Source: Streptomyces sp. SPB162 (lineage in GTDB: Bacteria > Actinomycetota > Actinomycetes > Streptomycetales > Streptomycetaceae). Taken from it: DNA of 64,000 bases. Under the pieces are notes generated by a model. That model was not told the DNA's origin and did no database searches. It saw only the letters and a list, made by a program, of their open reading frames with translations. The stretch spans positions 5,959,001 through 6,023,000 of the forward strand of contig NZ_JAQFII010000001.1 of the NCBI RefSeq assembly GCF_029504575.1, read 5' to 3'. Both the position numbers and the translations under genes were made by a program. Of the stretch, positions 50,943 to 59,587 are shown piece by piece (the stretch's first letter is position 1; the number at the start of each line of letters is the position of its first letter).

Positions 50943-52140
50943 CACGCCCCATCTCTCACATCTCACGGCACCGGCGCGATCGAAGGCGCTCCCACCTAAC
51001 CTTCGGTGCCGCAAGCCGCTTGGATTGCCGTCCGCCACGCAAACGGGTGAAGGGTCCATCCTCACGGGTGAACGCCTCTCCTATCAGCTGACTGTGCTGG
51101 CCAGTAGAGCGAGACTGATGAGGGCATGATGGTGCCTACGAGCATCCAATACCACCGGCGCAGGTGAATCCGGTGAGAGCCCGGGGCAGTCAACCGCTCC
51201 CGTGGCACCCTGCCCGTCTTATCCGATGACCTGTAATCCCGCGCGGGCGAGCCAATCACGCACCCAGGAGCCCGGTCGGTTCCCCAGGGCATCACCCGAA
51301 CACATTATTCATAACTCGGTATGAAGACCCGGGACGCGAGTCCCCTTCCCCTGAAACCGGCAGGCCAGCCCTGCCCAGTATCTCGAATCCCCGTTGCCTG
51401 TACCGCTTTGCCCGTCGGGCAGGGCGACAGCTCCCAGCAGTCCGGCCTCCGGCGCCGAAGCCAGTCAACCTCTCCATTGTTCGAGTTAAGTTCGATTTAG
51501 GGTTGGTGGACGCGCCGCAAGTGGAAAGGCGCGGACAAGGGCGCGTGCCCGCTACGCCGGCTTGGCGCGGTGGGGAAGGTGGCCTCCGAGCGGTGCGGTG
51601 GTGATCGGTGATGGTTGAGCGGTTTTTGGCGCTGGACGCGGTCGGCTGTGATGTCGGCGCGACCCGTCGTTGGGTGCTGGAGCAGGTTGGAGGGCTCTGG
51701 GTGGGATGCCGTCTGGCACCCGGACGCGGCGGCGGTGGCGTTGGTGGTCTCCGGCCACCGGCGCGAACAACTCCCTTCCCGGCTCGGACAGCCGATCGAG
51801 CGCATCGCAGGCGGACTGCGCATCGGCAGGCACCCCTGACGTGGGATGGCAGTACAGGTCGAAGACCCCGTCGGTTAGGGCCCTGCCGGAGCTGGCGACC
51901 GAGACCCTGAGGTGGTCGGCGCGGACGGTGTCGGTAGGGCCGCTCGGTGCGGCCGAGGCCGCGGCCACCGGTGCGACGACCGCAAACGCGGTCGAGTGCC
52001 GACGCGAGAAGGGAACGGATGAACATGCATTCTTCGTGAGCACTACCGCGGATCACCTCCGCACGAGCACAACGATGCCGCCCGCCCCTGGTACCGGTTG
52101 CAGCATGTGGGCGGCCTGGTCTTGACGCGTGGCCTGCGAG
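50943..52140. other. 1.2-kb region without an intact gene
   Basis: Apart from the decayed inhibitor gene at 51700-52026, only incidental frames are seen. 50943-51290 holds the promoter of the ferritin-like pair and A+T-richer DNA; 51290-51560 has no recognisable feature. Minus-strand frames that run through this interval lack normal codon structure. Confidence 0.5.
51700..52026 (-). pseudogene. decayed subtilisin-inhibitor-like (SSI) gene
   Basis: Pieces of a small secreted protease inhibitor are readable in different frames. ATG 52026 opens MFIRSLLASAL in one frame; the next frame continues TAFAVVAPVAAASAAPSG, together a good signal peptide. The mature part DHLRVSVASSGRALTDG, FDLYCHPTSGVPADAQSACD and ALDRLSEPGRELFAPV aligns with the SSI core (LTLTC-P-SG-HP-A--ACA-L---GGD). 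Downstream, the expected second-cysteine/YDPV half cannot be found in any frame. At least one frameshift and a loss of the C-terminal half are needed, so it should be non-functional. Confidence 0.55.
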
Positions 52141-52557
52141 TCAGGGCTTGGGGGCGAACAGTTCCAGCGCGATGTTGTCAGGATCCCGGAACTCCAGGAT
52201 GTAGCCCGCACCGATGTCCTTGATGCCCTCGTGGGCGACGCCGCGGCCGCCCAGGACAGCCGCCGCCGCTTCCAACTCCTCGTGGCTGGCCACAGCAAGG
52301 CTGAGGTGATCGAGGCCGACCCGGTCCTCGTCGAAACGGTCCTTCGCGACCGGACGCAATCCCAGCAGGGAATCGCCCAGCTGGTAGATCACGCCTCCGA
52401 AGAGGAACGAGAGCTGTTGCCGAGTCTCCTCATCCGCATCGGGCGGCAGTTGGAACGCCACCGGGAGGCCGAAGACCTCGTCGTAGAACGCCCGCGACCG
52501 GTCGATGTCAGTGACGGTGAGACGGACATGGGCGAAAGCACTCGGCGTGATCGGCAT
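52141..52557 (-). CDS. VOC (glyoxalase/bleomycin-resistance) superfamily protein
   Basis: A 138-residue protein with two beta-alpha-beta-beta-beta modules: FAHVRLTVTDIDRSRAFYDEVFGLPV at the N-terminus, DHLSLAVASHEELEAAAAVL in the second half, and the ending YILEFRDPDNIALELFAP. Metal-ligand positions appear as H (FAHVRL), E (ILEFRD) and H (DHLSL) with E near the end (LELF), so a metal-dependent lyase, dioxygenase or resistance protein is possible. The ATG at 52557 is the start of homology; a start six codons upstream is also possible. It lies 60 bases downstream of the nickel permease stop, in the opposite order to any known pathway. Confidence 0.85.
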   Translation of the reverse strand: MPITPSAFAHVRLTVTDIDRSRAFYDEVFGLPVAFQLPPDADEETRQQLSFLFGGVIYQLGDSLLGLRPVAKDRFDEDRVGLDHLSLAVASHEELEAAAAVLGGRGVAHEGIKDIGAGYILEFRDPDNIALELFAPKP

Positions 52558-52617
52558 GCCACCATGCTGCACCATCGGTGCAGCACGGCGCGTGATCGCA
52601 ACACCTGCCCTATCGGT

Positions 52618-53772
52618 TCAGTCCGTTGTCTCTTCGGCAGGGGACAGACCTGCCGTCCACTTCTCCTCGATGCGGCCGAGTTTCCACACCGCGATCGCGA
52701 TGAGCCAGGTGGTGAAAAACAGGCCGACGATGAGGAAGCCGATGATGTTCAGGTCCAGACCGCCGACCCAGTCCCAGAACGGGCCGTGCAGATCGAGTTG
52801 GTTCGCGAGCAGTCCCAGGAGTTCGACGGTGCCGATGATGAGGGCGACGGCAACGGACAGCCCGGTGATGGTGAGGTTGTAGTAGACCTTGCGGACCGGC
52901 TTGGAAAAGGCCCACCCGTAGGCGAAGTTCATGAACGATCCGTCGATGGTGTCCAGCAGCGACATGCCTGCGGCGAACAGGACCGGAAGACACAAAATCG
53001 CGTACCAGGGCAGGCCCGAAGCAGCCCCGGAACCGGCGAGAACCATCAGGGCGATCTCGGTGGCCGTGTCGAATCCCAGACCGAACAGCAGGCCGAGCGG
53101 ATACATCTGCCAGGGCTTGGTGATCGACTTCATCACCCGGCCCAGCAAGCGGTTCATGAAGCCACGATTGTTCAGTTGCTCCTGCAGGGCTGCCTCGTCG
53201 AAGTGACCGGTGCGCATCTTCCGGAAGACCTTCCAGATACCGACCAGGATCACCAGGTTGATGGCCGCGATGATGTAGAGGAAGGCGCCGGAGACGGTGG
53301 TGCCGATCAGGCCGGTCAGGTGGTGAAGGTTCGAGTTGCCGTCCTGGACCGGTCCGGCGAGGGCTTTGATGCCCAGCGAGAGCAGGAACGCCAGGACGAA
53401 GACGATGCTGGAGTGGCCGAGGGAGAACCAGAAGCCCACCGACAGTGGGCGCTGGCCTTCTCCCATGAGTTTGCGGGTGGTGTTGTCGATGGCTGCGATG
53501 TGGTCGGCGTCGAAGGCGTGCCGCATCCCGAGCGTGTACGCGGTCACGCCCATCCCGATGCCGAACGCCTTGGTGCCCACTGTGTAGTGCTCCGGCGCGA
53601 CGATCACCACCAGCGTGAACCAGCCGATCACGTGCAGCGCCAGGATGAACGCGGCCATGCCGCCCAGACGCGTCCATTCCTGTCGGGTCATCGATGTGCG
53701 CAGTCGCGTCCAGCGCGATACCGGAGCGTTGAGAGGTGACGGAGGAGTGGTGGGGTTCGTGGTGAGCGCCAT
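52618..53772 (-). CDS. NicT (HoxN/NixA) family nickel/cobalt permease
   Basis: A 384-residue permease with eight predicted TM helices. The signature RHAFDADHIAAIDNTTRK (helix 2), FSLGHSSIVF (helix 3), LGLLFGLGFDTATEI and GMSLLDTIDGSFMNFAY are all intact. This family imports Ni2+ and/or Co2+ with high affinity, here presumably to supply enzymes such as urease, Ni-superoxide dismutase or hydrogenase encoded elsewhere. ATG 53772 has GGAAGAAAG upstream. A Nur-like inverted repeat (53837-53853) lies 64 bases upstream, suggesting nickel-dependent repression. It sits between the two DUF4331/NicO modules, so uptake and NicO-type transport genes are adjacent. Confidence 0.93.
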   Translation of the reverse strand: MALTTNPTTPPSPLNAPVSRWTRLRTSMTRQEWTRLGGMAAFILALHVIGWFTLVVIVAPEHYTVGTKAFGIGMGVTAYTLGMRHAFDADHIAAIDNTTRKLMGEGQRPLSVGFWFSLGHSSIVFVLAFLLSLGIKALAGPVQDGNSNLHHLTGLIGTTVSGAFLYIIAAINLVILVGIWKVFRKMRTGHFDEAALQEQLNNRGFMNRLLGRVMKSITKPWQMYPLGLLFGLGFDTATEIALMVLAGSGAASGLPWYAILCLPVLFAAGMSLLDTIDGSFMNFAYGWAFSKPVRKVYYNLTITGLSVAVALIIGTVELLGLLANQLDLHGPFWDWVGGLDLNIIGFLIVGLFFTTWLIAIAVWKLGRIEEKWTAGLSPAEETTD

Positions 53773-54272
53773 GGGACTGCTTTCTTCCGGTCCGGTCAGG
53801 CGTAGCTCAACCACCGTAGAAGCGTGATATTCCCACCTGCAAGCGATTCGCAGTAAAGAACAAACAATTTGCCGAACCGGGAGCCGAGGCCAGTTGCCAT
53901 ATCGTCCACCAGTGCGACCGGGTGACGCCAACTCCCCAATGGCCAAACCATTTCAAGTCAAGGGCGACGCCTCCGCTACGCACTGGTGCGAAGTTCCGTC
54001 GAGAGAAATATTCGACGCGTAATCCCCTTGCGTCCCCCGTGGCACACGGTCAGAAATGATCATCCAGTCCCGCAATCGCTCTGGTGAAGTGGACATCTTG
54101 ATTGCTGGGCAGAAAATAGTTCCATTCCCATCATCGGCGGGGTGGCTGGAAAAATCTCTCCATCGGGTGGAGGTTCTTGTCGGAGCCAATCCGCAGCTCG
54201 CTTGGCTCCGAAGAGGATGCGGAGGTCCGATCCTCCGAGACCGTCCCCACGTTCTTGAGAGAAAGACTCTTC
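53773..54272. other. 500-bp divergent promoter region of nicT and copy-B DUF4331
   Basis: It includes the Nur-like box and a long A+T-richer stretch (53820-54130) with no coding frame of normal codon use. Confidence 0.5.
53837..53853. promoter_or_regulatory. candidate Nur (nickel uptake regulator) box
   Basis: CTGCAAGCGATTCGCAG is an inverted repeat close to the Nur consensus as I recall it (TTGCAA-N5-TTGCAA), upstream of a nickel permease. The match is seen; the assignment is inference. Confidence 0.45.
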
Positions 54273-55725
54273 ATGACCGCAAACGCATCACCCGCCGGGC
54301 AGCAGCCGGTGGAAGTCGGCAGCAATGTTGCTGGCGCTCGGTTCTGCCGTCGCCGGCGCCGCACTGGCCGGGCCGGGATCCGGTGTCGGGCAGGCGTCCA
54401 GCCACCGGGAAGCCCCGCTGATCGCGGCTGATCCGCAGGTCGACAACACCGATGTGTACGCGTTCACCAGTCCGGACAAAGGCAAGTCCGACACGGTGAC
54501 GCTGACGGCGAACTGGATTCCGTTCCAGGAGCCGAACGGCGGGCCGAACTTCTACCCGTTCGCCGCCGACGCGCACTACGACATCAACATCGACAGTCAG
54601 GGCACCGGCAAGCCGGACCTGACCTACCGGTGGACGTTCACCAACGAGGACCGCCGCGGCGAGAAGACGTTCCTGTACAACAACGGCGTCGTCAACAACC
54701 TCACCGACAAGACCCTGCTGTTCCGCCAGCACTACTGCTTGCAGGAGATCCGGGCAGGCCACAAGCCGGTCACCCTCGTCGCGGACGGGATCGCCACGCC
54801 CTCAAACGTCGGCAAGGCGTCCATGCCGAACTACGGCAAGCTCCGCAACCAAGCCACGAAGAAGCTGCCCGGCGGCGGCCAGACCGTCGCCACCCAGGCC
54901 GCCGACCCGTTCTTCCTGGACCTGCGGGTCTTCGACCTGCTCTACGGCGCCAACCTCTCCGAGGCCGGGCACAACACCCTGAACGGATACAACGTCAACA
55001 CGTTGTCCATCCAGGTGCCCAAGTCCAAGCTCGCCTACAAGGGCAACGCCAAGCGCAACCCGGTCATCGGCGTGTGGAGCTCCACCGAGCGGCGCACCAT
55101 GCAGCTCAGCCCCGGCAAGCAGACCCCCACGGGCAAGTACGTACAGGTCTCACGCCTGGGCAACCCGCTGGTCAACGAGGTCGTGGTGCCGGCCGGACTG
55201 AAGGACGCGTTCAACGCGCTGCCGCCGTCGGAGGACCACAACCAGCCCAAGGTCGTCGCGAAGGTCCTCGACCCGGAACTGCCCAAACTCATCCAGGGCA
55301 TCTACGGCATCCCGGCACCCGCCACCCCGCGCAAGGACCTCCAGGAGATCTTCCTGACGGGCATCGCGAAGGCGGCCAACGGCCCGCTGGCCGTGGACCT
55401 GAACTCGCAGCTGATGAACAAGGACATCAACTGGAAGCGGTTCGTTCCCGCCGAGGAACTGCGGCTGAACATGTCGACTCCGGTGACGGCCAAGCCCGAC
55501 CGGCTCGGCGTGCTCAACGGCGACTTCCAGGGCTTCCCGAACGGCCGCCGCATGGGCGACGACGTCATCGACATCGCCATCCAGGTACTCGAAGGCGCCA
55601 CCCCCGGCCACCTGATCCAGGCGCTCGCCGCCGGTGACGGCGTCAACGGACCCGGCAAGGCGTACGGGACCACGTTCCCGTACGTCGCCCTGCCCTACAC
55701 CGGCTCGGTCAACCAGGCCGGCTAG
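54273..55725 (+). pseudogene. DUF4331 secreted protein, copy B (signal-peptide region apparently frameshifted)
   Basis: The domain is intact from ATG 54325 (466 residues): a partial signal MLLALGSAVAGAALAGPGSG, then QASSHREAPLIAADPQVDNTD and the whole family fold, ending FPYVALPYTGSVNQAG with no tail. Upstream the basic n-region KRITRRAAAGGSRQQ is readable in another frame and the start ATG 54273 in a third. Two single-base deletions (near 54277 and 54324) explain this exactly: adding two bases gives a 484-residue protein with a full signal peptide. As written, translation could start at 54325 without the n-region. It lacks copy A's Gly/Lys insert, sorting-like tail and sortase. It is the first gene of a four-gene operon. 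Confidence 0.75.
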
Positions 55726-55727
55726 TA

Positions 55728-55745
55728 CCGCACCGGCCGGTGCGG
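55728..55745. terminator. palindrome CCGCACCGGCCGGTGCGG
   Basis: A perfect 18-bp palindrome three bases after the DUF4331-B stop, before the TPR gene. It could attenuate read-through within the operon or stabilise the upstream mRNA. Confidence 0.5.
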
Positions 55746-55866
55746 GCCGACACCACAGCCCCGTACCGGCCGGTCCCCTCGTGGCCGGACGGGTACGACG
55801 CGCTCAGCGCGTTCCCCGGTCCGCCCACGGCTCAGCCCGCCCGTCGTTCACAGAGGGATGTCGTTC

Positions 55867-57180
55867 ATGCGCCGCCTCGCCCTGATCGCCACCGCCGCCG
55901 CGCTGTGTGCCGGCCTGACCGGATTCGCGGCGCTGGAACACACCACCAGCTCCGCTGCCCCCGCGGGGGTGCCCGCTTCCGTTCCCGGTACGGCTCATAG
56001 GGCCCTGTCGATCGACGCCGTGGTGAGCAAACTCCAGGAAAGCCTGCGCCGGCAGCCGGCCGACGGCGCAGCGTGGGCGCAGTTGGGGTCCGCCTACGTC
56101 GAGCAGGCCCGGCTCACCGTCGACCCGACGCTGTATCCCAAGGCGGAGGCGGCGTTGCGGCGCTCGCTGACGCTGCAGCCGGTCGGCAACACGGCCGCGC
56201 AGACCGGCATGGCCGGACTCGCGAACGCCCGGCACCAGTTCACCCGGGCCCGCACGTGGGCCGATCAGGCCGTCGCGGGCAACCCCTATGGCTGGGCCGC
56301 CTACGGGGCACTGGCTGACGCTCTTACGCAGCTCGGCGAAGACACCGGAGCTCAGGCCGCCGTGCAACGGATGCTGGACCTGCACCCCTCGACCGCATCG
56401 TTCACCCGCGCCTCCTACACCCTCGAGCTTCAGGGCCGCACCGATGAGGCGGCGCAAGCCCTCCAGCGCGGGCTGGAAGACGCCTCCAACCCCGCCGACC
56501 AGGCTTTCTGTCAGCACTATTTGGGCGAGCTCGCCTTCAACACAGGGTCACTCGCTCCGGCGTTGGCGCACTACCGCAAGGCGCTGGCACTGGATCCCAC
56601 CTACTCCGCAGCCCTCGCAGGAGCCGCCCGCGCCGAGGCCGCGCTGGGCCGGACCGCCCAAGCCGTCACCGACTACCGGACAGCGATCGCCCGGGTTCCT
56701 CAGCCGCAGTATGTGCTCGAACTCGGAGAACTGCTGGAGTCCCTGGGCCGCACGGTGGAGGCTCGCGCGCAGTACACCGTCCTGGAGGCCGAGCAGAAAC
56801 TGTTCGCCGCCAACGGCGTAGTCGACGACCTGAACCTCGGCCAGTACCAGGCCGATCACGGCAGTCCGCAGCTCGCCGTCACCCTGCTCACCGCCGAACG
56901 GGGCCGGCGCCACAGCGTGCTGGTCGCGGATGCCCTGAGCTGGGCCCTGCACCGGGCCGGCCGCGACCAAGAGGCGCTGCCCCTGGCACGGGAGGCGAAC
57001 CGGCTCGGCTGGCGCGACGCCACCTTGCGCTACCACCGCGGCGTCATCGAGCAGGCGCTCGGCGACGACCAGGCCGCACGCACCCACCTGACGGACGCCC
57101 TATCGGCCAACCCCGCCTTCTCCCCGCTGCGCGCACCCGACGCACGCGCGCGCCTGGCCCGTCTCCAAGGACACCGATGA
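55867..57180 (+). CDS. TPR protein, exported, copy B
   Basis: A 437-residue protein starting with a signal/anchor (RRLALIATAAALCAGLTGFAAL) and continuing with tandem TPR-like helices (AWAQLGSAYVEQARLTVDPT, YPKAEAALRRSLTL, HYLGELAFN, YVLELGELLESLGRTVEARA and EQKLFAANGVVDD). It is a paralogue of the copy-A protein, with the same order of repeats. ATG 55867 is preferred over 55858 because AGAGGG is nine bases upstream of the former but touches the latter. The stop overlaps the NicO-type gene by four bases (ATGA). Confidence 0.87.
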   Translation: MRRLALIATAAALCAGLTGFAALEHTTSSAAPAGVPASVPGTAHRALSIDAVVSKLQESLRRQPADGAAWAQLGSAYVEQARLTVDPTLYPKAEAALRRSLTLQPVGNTAAQTGMAGLANARHQFTRARTWADQAVAGNPYGWAAYGALADALTQLGEDTGAQAAVQRMLDLHPSTASFTRASYTLELQGRTDEAAQALQRGLEDASNPADQAFCQHYLGELAFNTGSLAPALAHYRKALALDPTYSAALAGAARAEAALGRTAQAVTDYRTAIARVPQPQYVLELGELLESLGRTVEARAQYTVLEAEQKLFAANGVVDDLNLGQYQADHGSPQLAVTLLTAERGRRHSVLVADALSWALHRAGRDQEALPLAREANRLGWRDATLRYHRGVIEQALGDDQAARTHLTDALSANPAFSPLRAPDARARLARLQGHR

Positions 57181-58991
57181 TCCGTATCTCCGCCGTCACG
57201 CGGGGAGCCGTACTTCTCCTCGCCGGTATCCCGGTGCTGCTTTGCCTGACCGCACCGGCCGCCTCCGCGCACCCCTTGGGCAACTTCACCGTCAACCGCT
57301 ACGACGGTCTGACGCTGCGCCCCGACCAGGTCGAGGACTTGGTGGTGGTGGACGCCGCTGAGATCCCCACGCTGCAGGCCATGCCGACCTTGGACGCCGA
57401 CCACGACGGCCGGCTCAGCGCTTCCGAAGCCGCTGCCCACGCCCGGACCGCCTGCGCCACGATCGCCCACGGCATCACCGCGACCGCCCAGCCGCAAGGG
57501 GACGGCCCCTCACGCGCCGACGTGCTGCACCTCCAGGTCATGTCGGCCGGCTATCGGCTGGTGCGCGGGCAAGCAGGCTTGGACACCGGGCGGCTGGAAT
57601 GCCGGCTGAGCGCCCCCGCGGACCTGGGAACCACGGGAACCGTGGAACTCACCACTGGCGTGGACCCGTCCCACATCGGCTGGCACGAGATCACCGCCCA
57701 GGGCGAGGGGGCACGGATCGGCACCTCGGACGTCCCCGCTGCCTCGATCTCCAACGAACTGCGCAAGTACCCTGCCGACCTGCTGTCCAACCCGCCCGAC
57801 ACCCGCCACACCCGCGTCACCCTCGGCAACGGGTCTGGGGCGGCGGCAGCCGACACGCCGAGCACGGGCATCCTCGGGAGCTGGTACGCGGCCCTCGATA
57901 CTCGCCTGGGCTCTCTCGCCGACCGGGACCAACTCACCCTGCCCGTCGGCCTGCTCGCGGTGCTGCTGGCCCTCGTCCTGGGCGCCGGACACGCCGCGCT
58001 GCCCGGACACGGCAAGACCATCATGGCCGCCTACCTCGCCGGTCGGCAGGGACGGCCTCGCGACGCGGTGACCGTCGCAACGACCGTGACCCTCACCCAC
58101 ACCGCGTCCGTCCTGATCCTGGGGACCGCGTTGAGCGTGTCCTCCGCACTCGTCGGCGAACAGGCCCTCGCCTGGCTTGGCACCATCAGCGGCCTGGTCA
58201 TCATCGCCGCCGGTCTCTGGCTCCTGCCCGCCGCCCTGCGCACCGCGCGCGACCGCCCGGAGGCGGACGGCGCACACCAGGGACACTCGCACCACGGCCA
58301 CACACCTGGCGATCACGAGCACGCCCACATCCACGATGTGACGGCCGCAGCCGTTGCCGAACCCAACGCCGCCGGCCAACTTGTCACCGCTACAGTCGGC
58401 AGCGGGGCCGCCGCAGCGGCAGGCACGACGGCCGAGGCATCCCTCCCCACCGACACCGGCCCCACCGGGCACCCTGACCACGAGGCCCTGCACATCGTCA
58501 CCGAACAACACCACGCGGACGGGCAGAGCACGCACAGCCACGACGGGCCCGCGCAAGGGCACCCGCATGGACACGAACACGGGCACGGCGGGCACAGCCA
58601 CGCTGCCGGAGGGCACGGGCACAGCCATGGGTTGTTCGGTCACCATCATCACGGGACGTCGACCGGGCGTACGAAGGGCGGCCTGATCGGTATCGGTATC
58701 GCCGGCGGGCTCGTGCCCAGCCCGTCTGCCCTGGTCGTCCTGCTGGGCTCCATCGCCCTGGGCAGAACCGCCTTCGGCGTCGCCCTCGTCGTCTGCTACG
58801 GCCTGGGCATGGCCGCCACCCTGGCCGCCGCCGGCCTGTTCCTCCTCAAACTGCGCGACCGGATCCCGGCCCTGAACGGCGGCCCGGGTGGACGGTTCGC
58901 ACGATGGGGCGCACGGACCACCCCGCTGGGCACCGCTCTGCTCATCCTGGCCGTCGGGCTCGGCACCGCGCTGCGCGCCATGCCGATGTGA
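57177..58991 (+). CDS. NicO-family nickel/cobalt-type transporter with exported N-terminal domain and His-rich loop, copy B
   Basis: A 604-residue paralogue of the copy-A transporter. Signal peptide to ASAHPLGNFTVNRYDGL; an exported domain with the EF-hand-like DADHDGRLSASE; TM half with GAGHAALPGHGKTIMAAYLAG; a longer His-rich cytoplasmic loop (HQGHSHHGHTPGDHEHAHIH, HPHGHEHGHGGHSHA, GHHHHG); and a second TM half with GGLVPSPSALVVLLGSIALGR. The RcnA/NicO family moves Ni2+ and Co2+; the His loop should bind metal in the cytoplasm. It is translationally coupled to the TPR gene and followed after 41 bases by the lipoprotein gene, so all four copy-B genes are one unit. Confidence 0.9.
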   Translation: MIRISAVTRGAVLLLAGIPVLLCLTAPAASAHPLGNFTVNRYDGLTLRPDQVEDLVVVDAAEIPTLQAMPTLDADHDGRLSASEAAAHARTACATIAHGITATAQPQGDGPSRADVLHLQVMSAGYRLVRGQAGLDTGRLECRLSAPADLGTTGTVELTTGVDPSHIGWHEITAQGEGARIGTSDVPAASISNELRKYPADLLSNPPDTRHTRVTLGNGSGAAAADTPSTGILGSWYAALDTRLGSLADRDQLTLPVGLLAVLLALVLGAGHAALPGHGKTIMAAYLAGRQGRPRDAVTVATTVTLTHTASVLILGTALSVSSALVGEQALAWLGTISGLVIIAAGLWLLPAALRTARDRPEADGAHQGHSHHGHTPGDHEHAHIHDVTAAAVAEPNAAGQLVTATVGSGAAAAAGTTAEASLPTDTGPTGHPDHEALHIVTEQHHADGQSTHSHDGPAQGHPHGHEHGHGGHSHAAGGHGHSHGLFGHHHHGTSTGRTKGGLIGIGIAGGLVPSPSALVVLLGSIALGRTAFGVALVVCYGLGMAATLAAAGLFLLKLRDRIPALNGGPGGRFARWGARTTPLGTALLILAVGLGTALRAMPM

Positions 58992-59032
58992 ACCCTCCCT
59001 CCACCCTCATTTCGAACGACAGGAGAACGACC

Positions 59033-59350
59033 ATGGCATCACGCGCCCGCACCCGTTGCGCCGCGCTGTTCGTGCTCGGTGCGCTCGCACTCGCCGCGTG
59101 CGGTTCCTCCGCGGCTCGTACCGGTGCTCTCGACACCACCTCCGACAGCAAGAACCCCACCTGCCGAACCCACCAAATCGTGATGCCCAGCCAGGACTAC
59201 ACGGGGGGAAACGACGCCAATACCCTGGCCGTCCTGGCGATGATGAAGTACTACACCGCCAAGGGAACCGTCCCCTTCTGCGACGCCAAGCCCGCCACGG
59301 CACAAGACACCGCCTGGAGCCGGCTCTACACCAATCTCACCAAGCCCTGA
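59033..59350 (+). CDS. small lipoprotein, copy B
   Basis: A 105-residue lipoprotein with lipobox LALAACGSS (Cys ~23) and the same two mature cysteines as copy A: NPTCRTHQI and TVPFCDAKPA, with MMKYYTAKGT between them. AGGAGA lies six bases before the ATG. Its retention next to the NicO gene in both copies, in the same order, points to a functional partnership with the transporter, perhaps as an extracytoplasmic metal- or thiol-binding subunit. Confidence 0.85.
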   Translation: MASRARTRCAALFVLGALALAACGSSAARTGALDTTSDSKNPTCRTHQIVMPSQDYTGGNDANTLAVLAMMKYYTAKGTVPFCDAKPATAQDTAWSRLYTNLTKP

Positions 59351-59363
59351 GCACGTGATCCTC

Positions 59364-59391
59364 TCCCGCTCGGTAGTCGGAGTGAGCGGGA
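59364..59391 (+). terminator. terminator-like hairpin after copy B
   Basis: TCCCGCTC/GAGCGGGA, an 8-bp stem with a 12-base loop 14 bases after the lipoprotein stop. Confidence 0.5.
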
Positions 59392-59587
59392 ACACCGACG
59401 GGCTGGCTCCGGACCCCACGTATGTCAGGGCGTGATGAAGGTGTATCCGGCGTTCAGCGAAACCCTTCCGGCTTATGAGCAAGGCTCCTGGGCACGCTGT
59501 CCCTCGGCGACCCCTCCGACCCGCAGCACCGGCACCACTGGAGCCGAGGAATACCACTTGGCCACACCGAAGGAACGAGGCCGCGGG

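Noticed and set aside
51292..52056. A 254-codon minus-strand frame through the SSI-like relic
   Set aside because: Only its first 11 codons (signal peptide start) make sense; the remainder is an out-of-frame reading of the relic and non-coding DNA.
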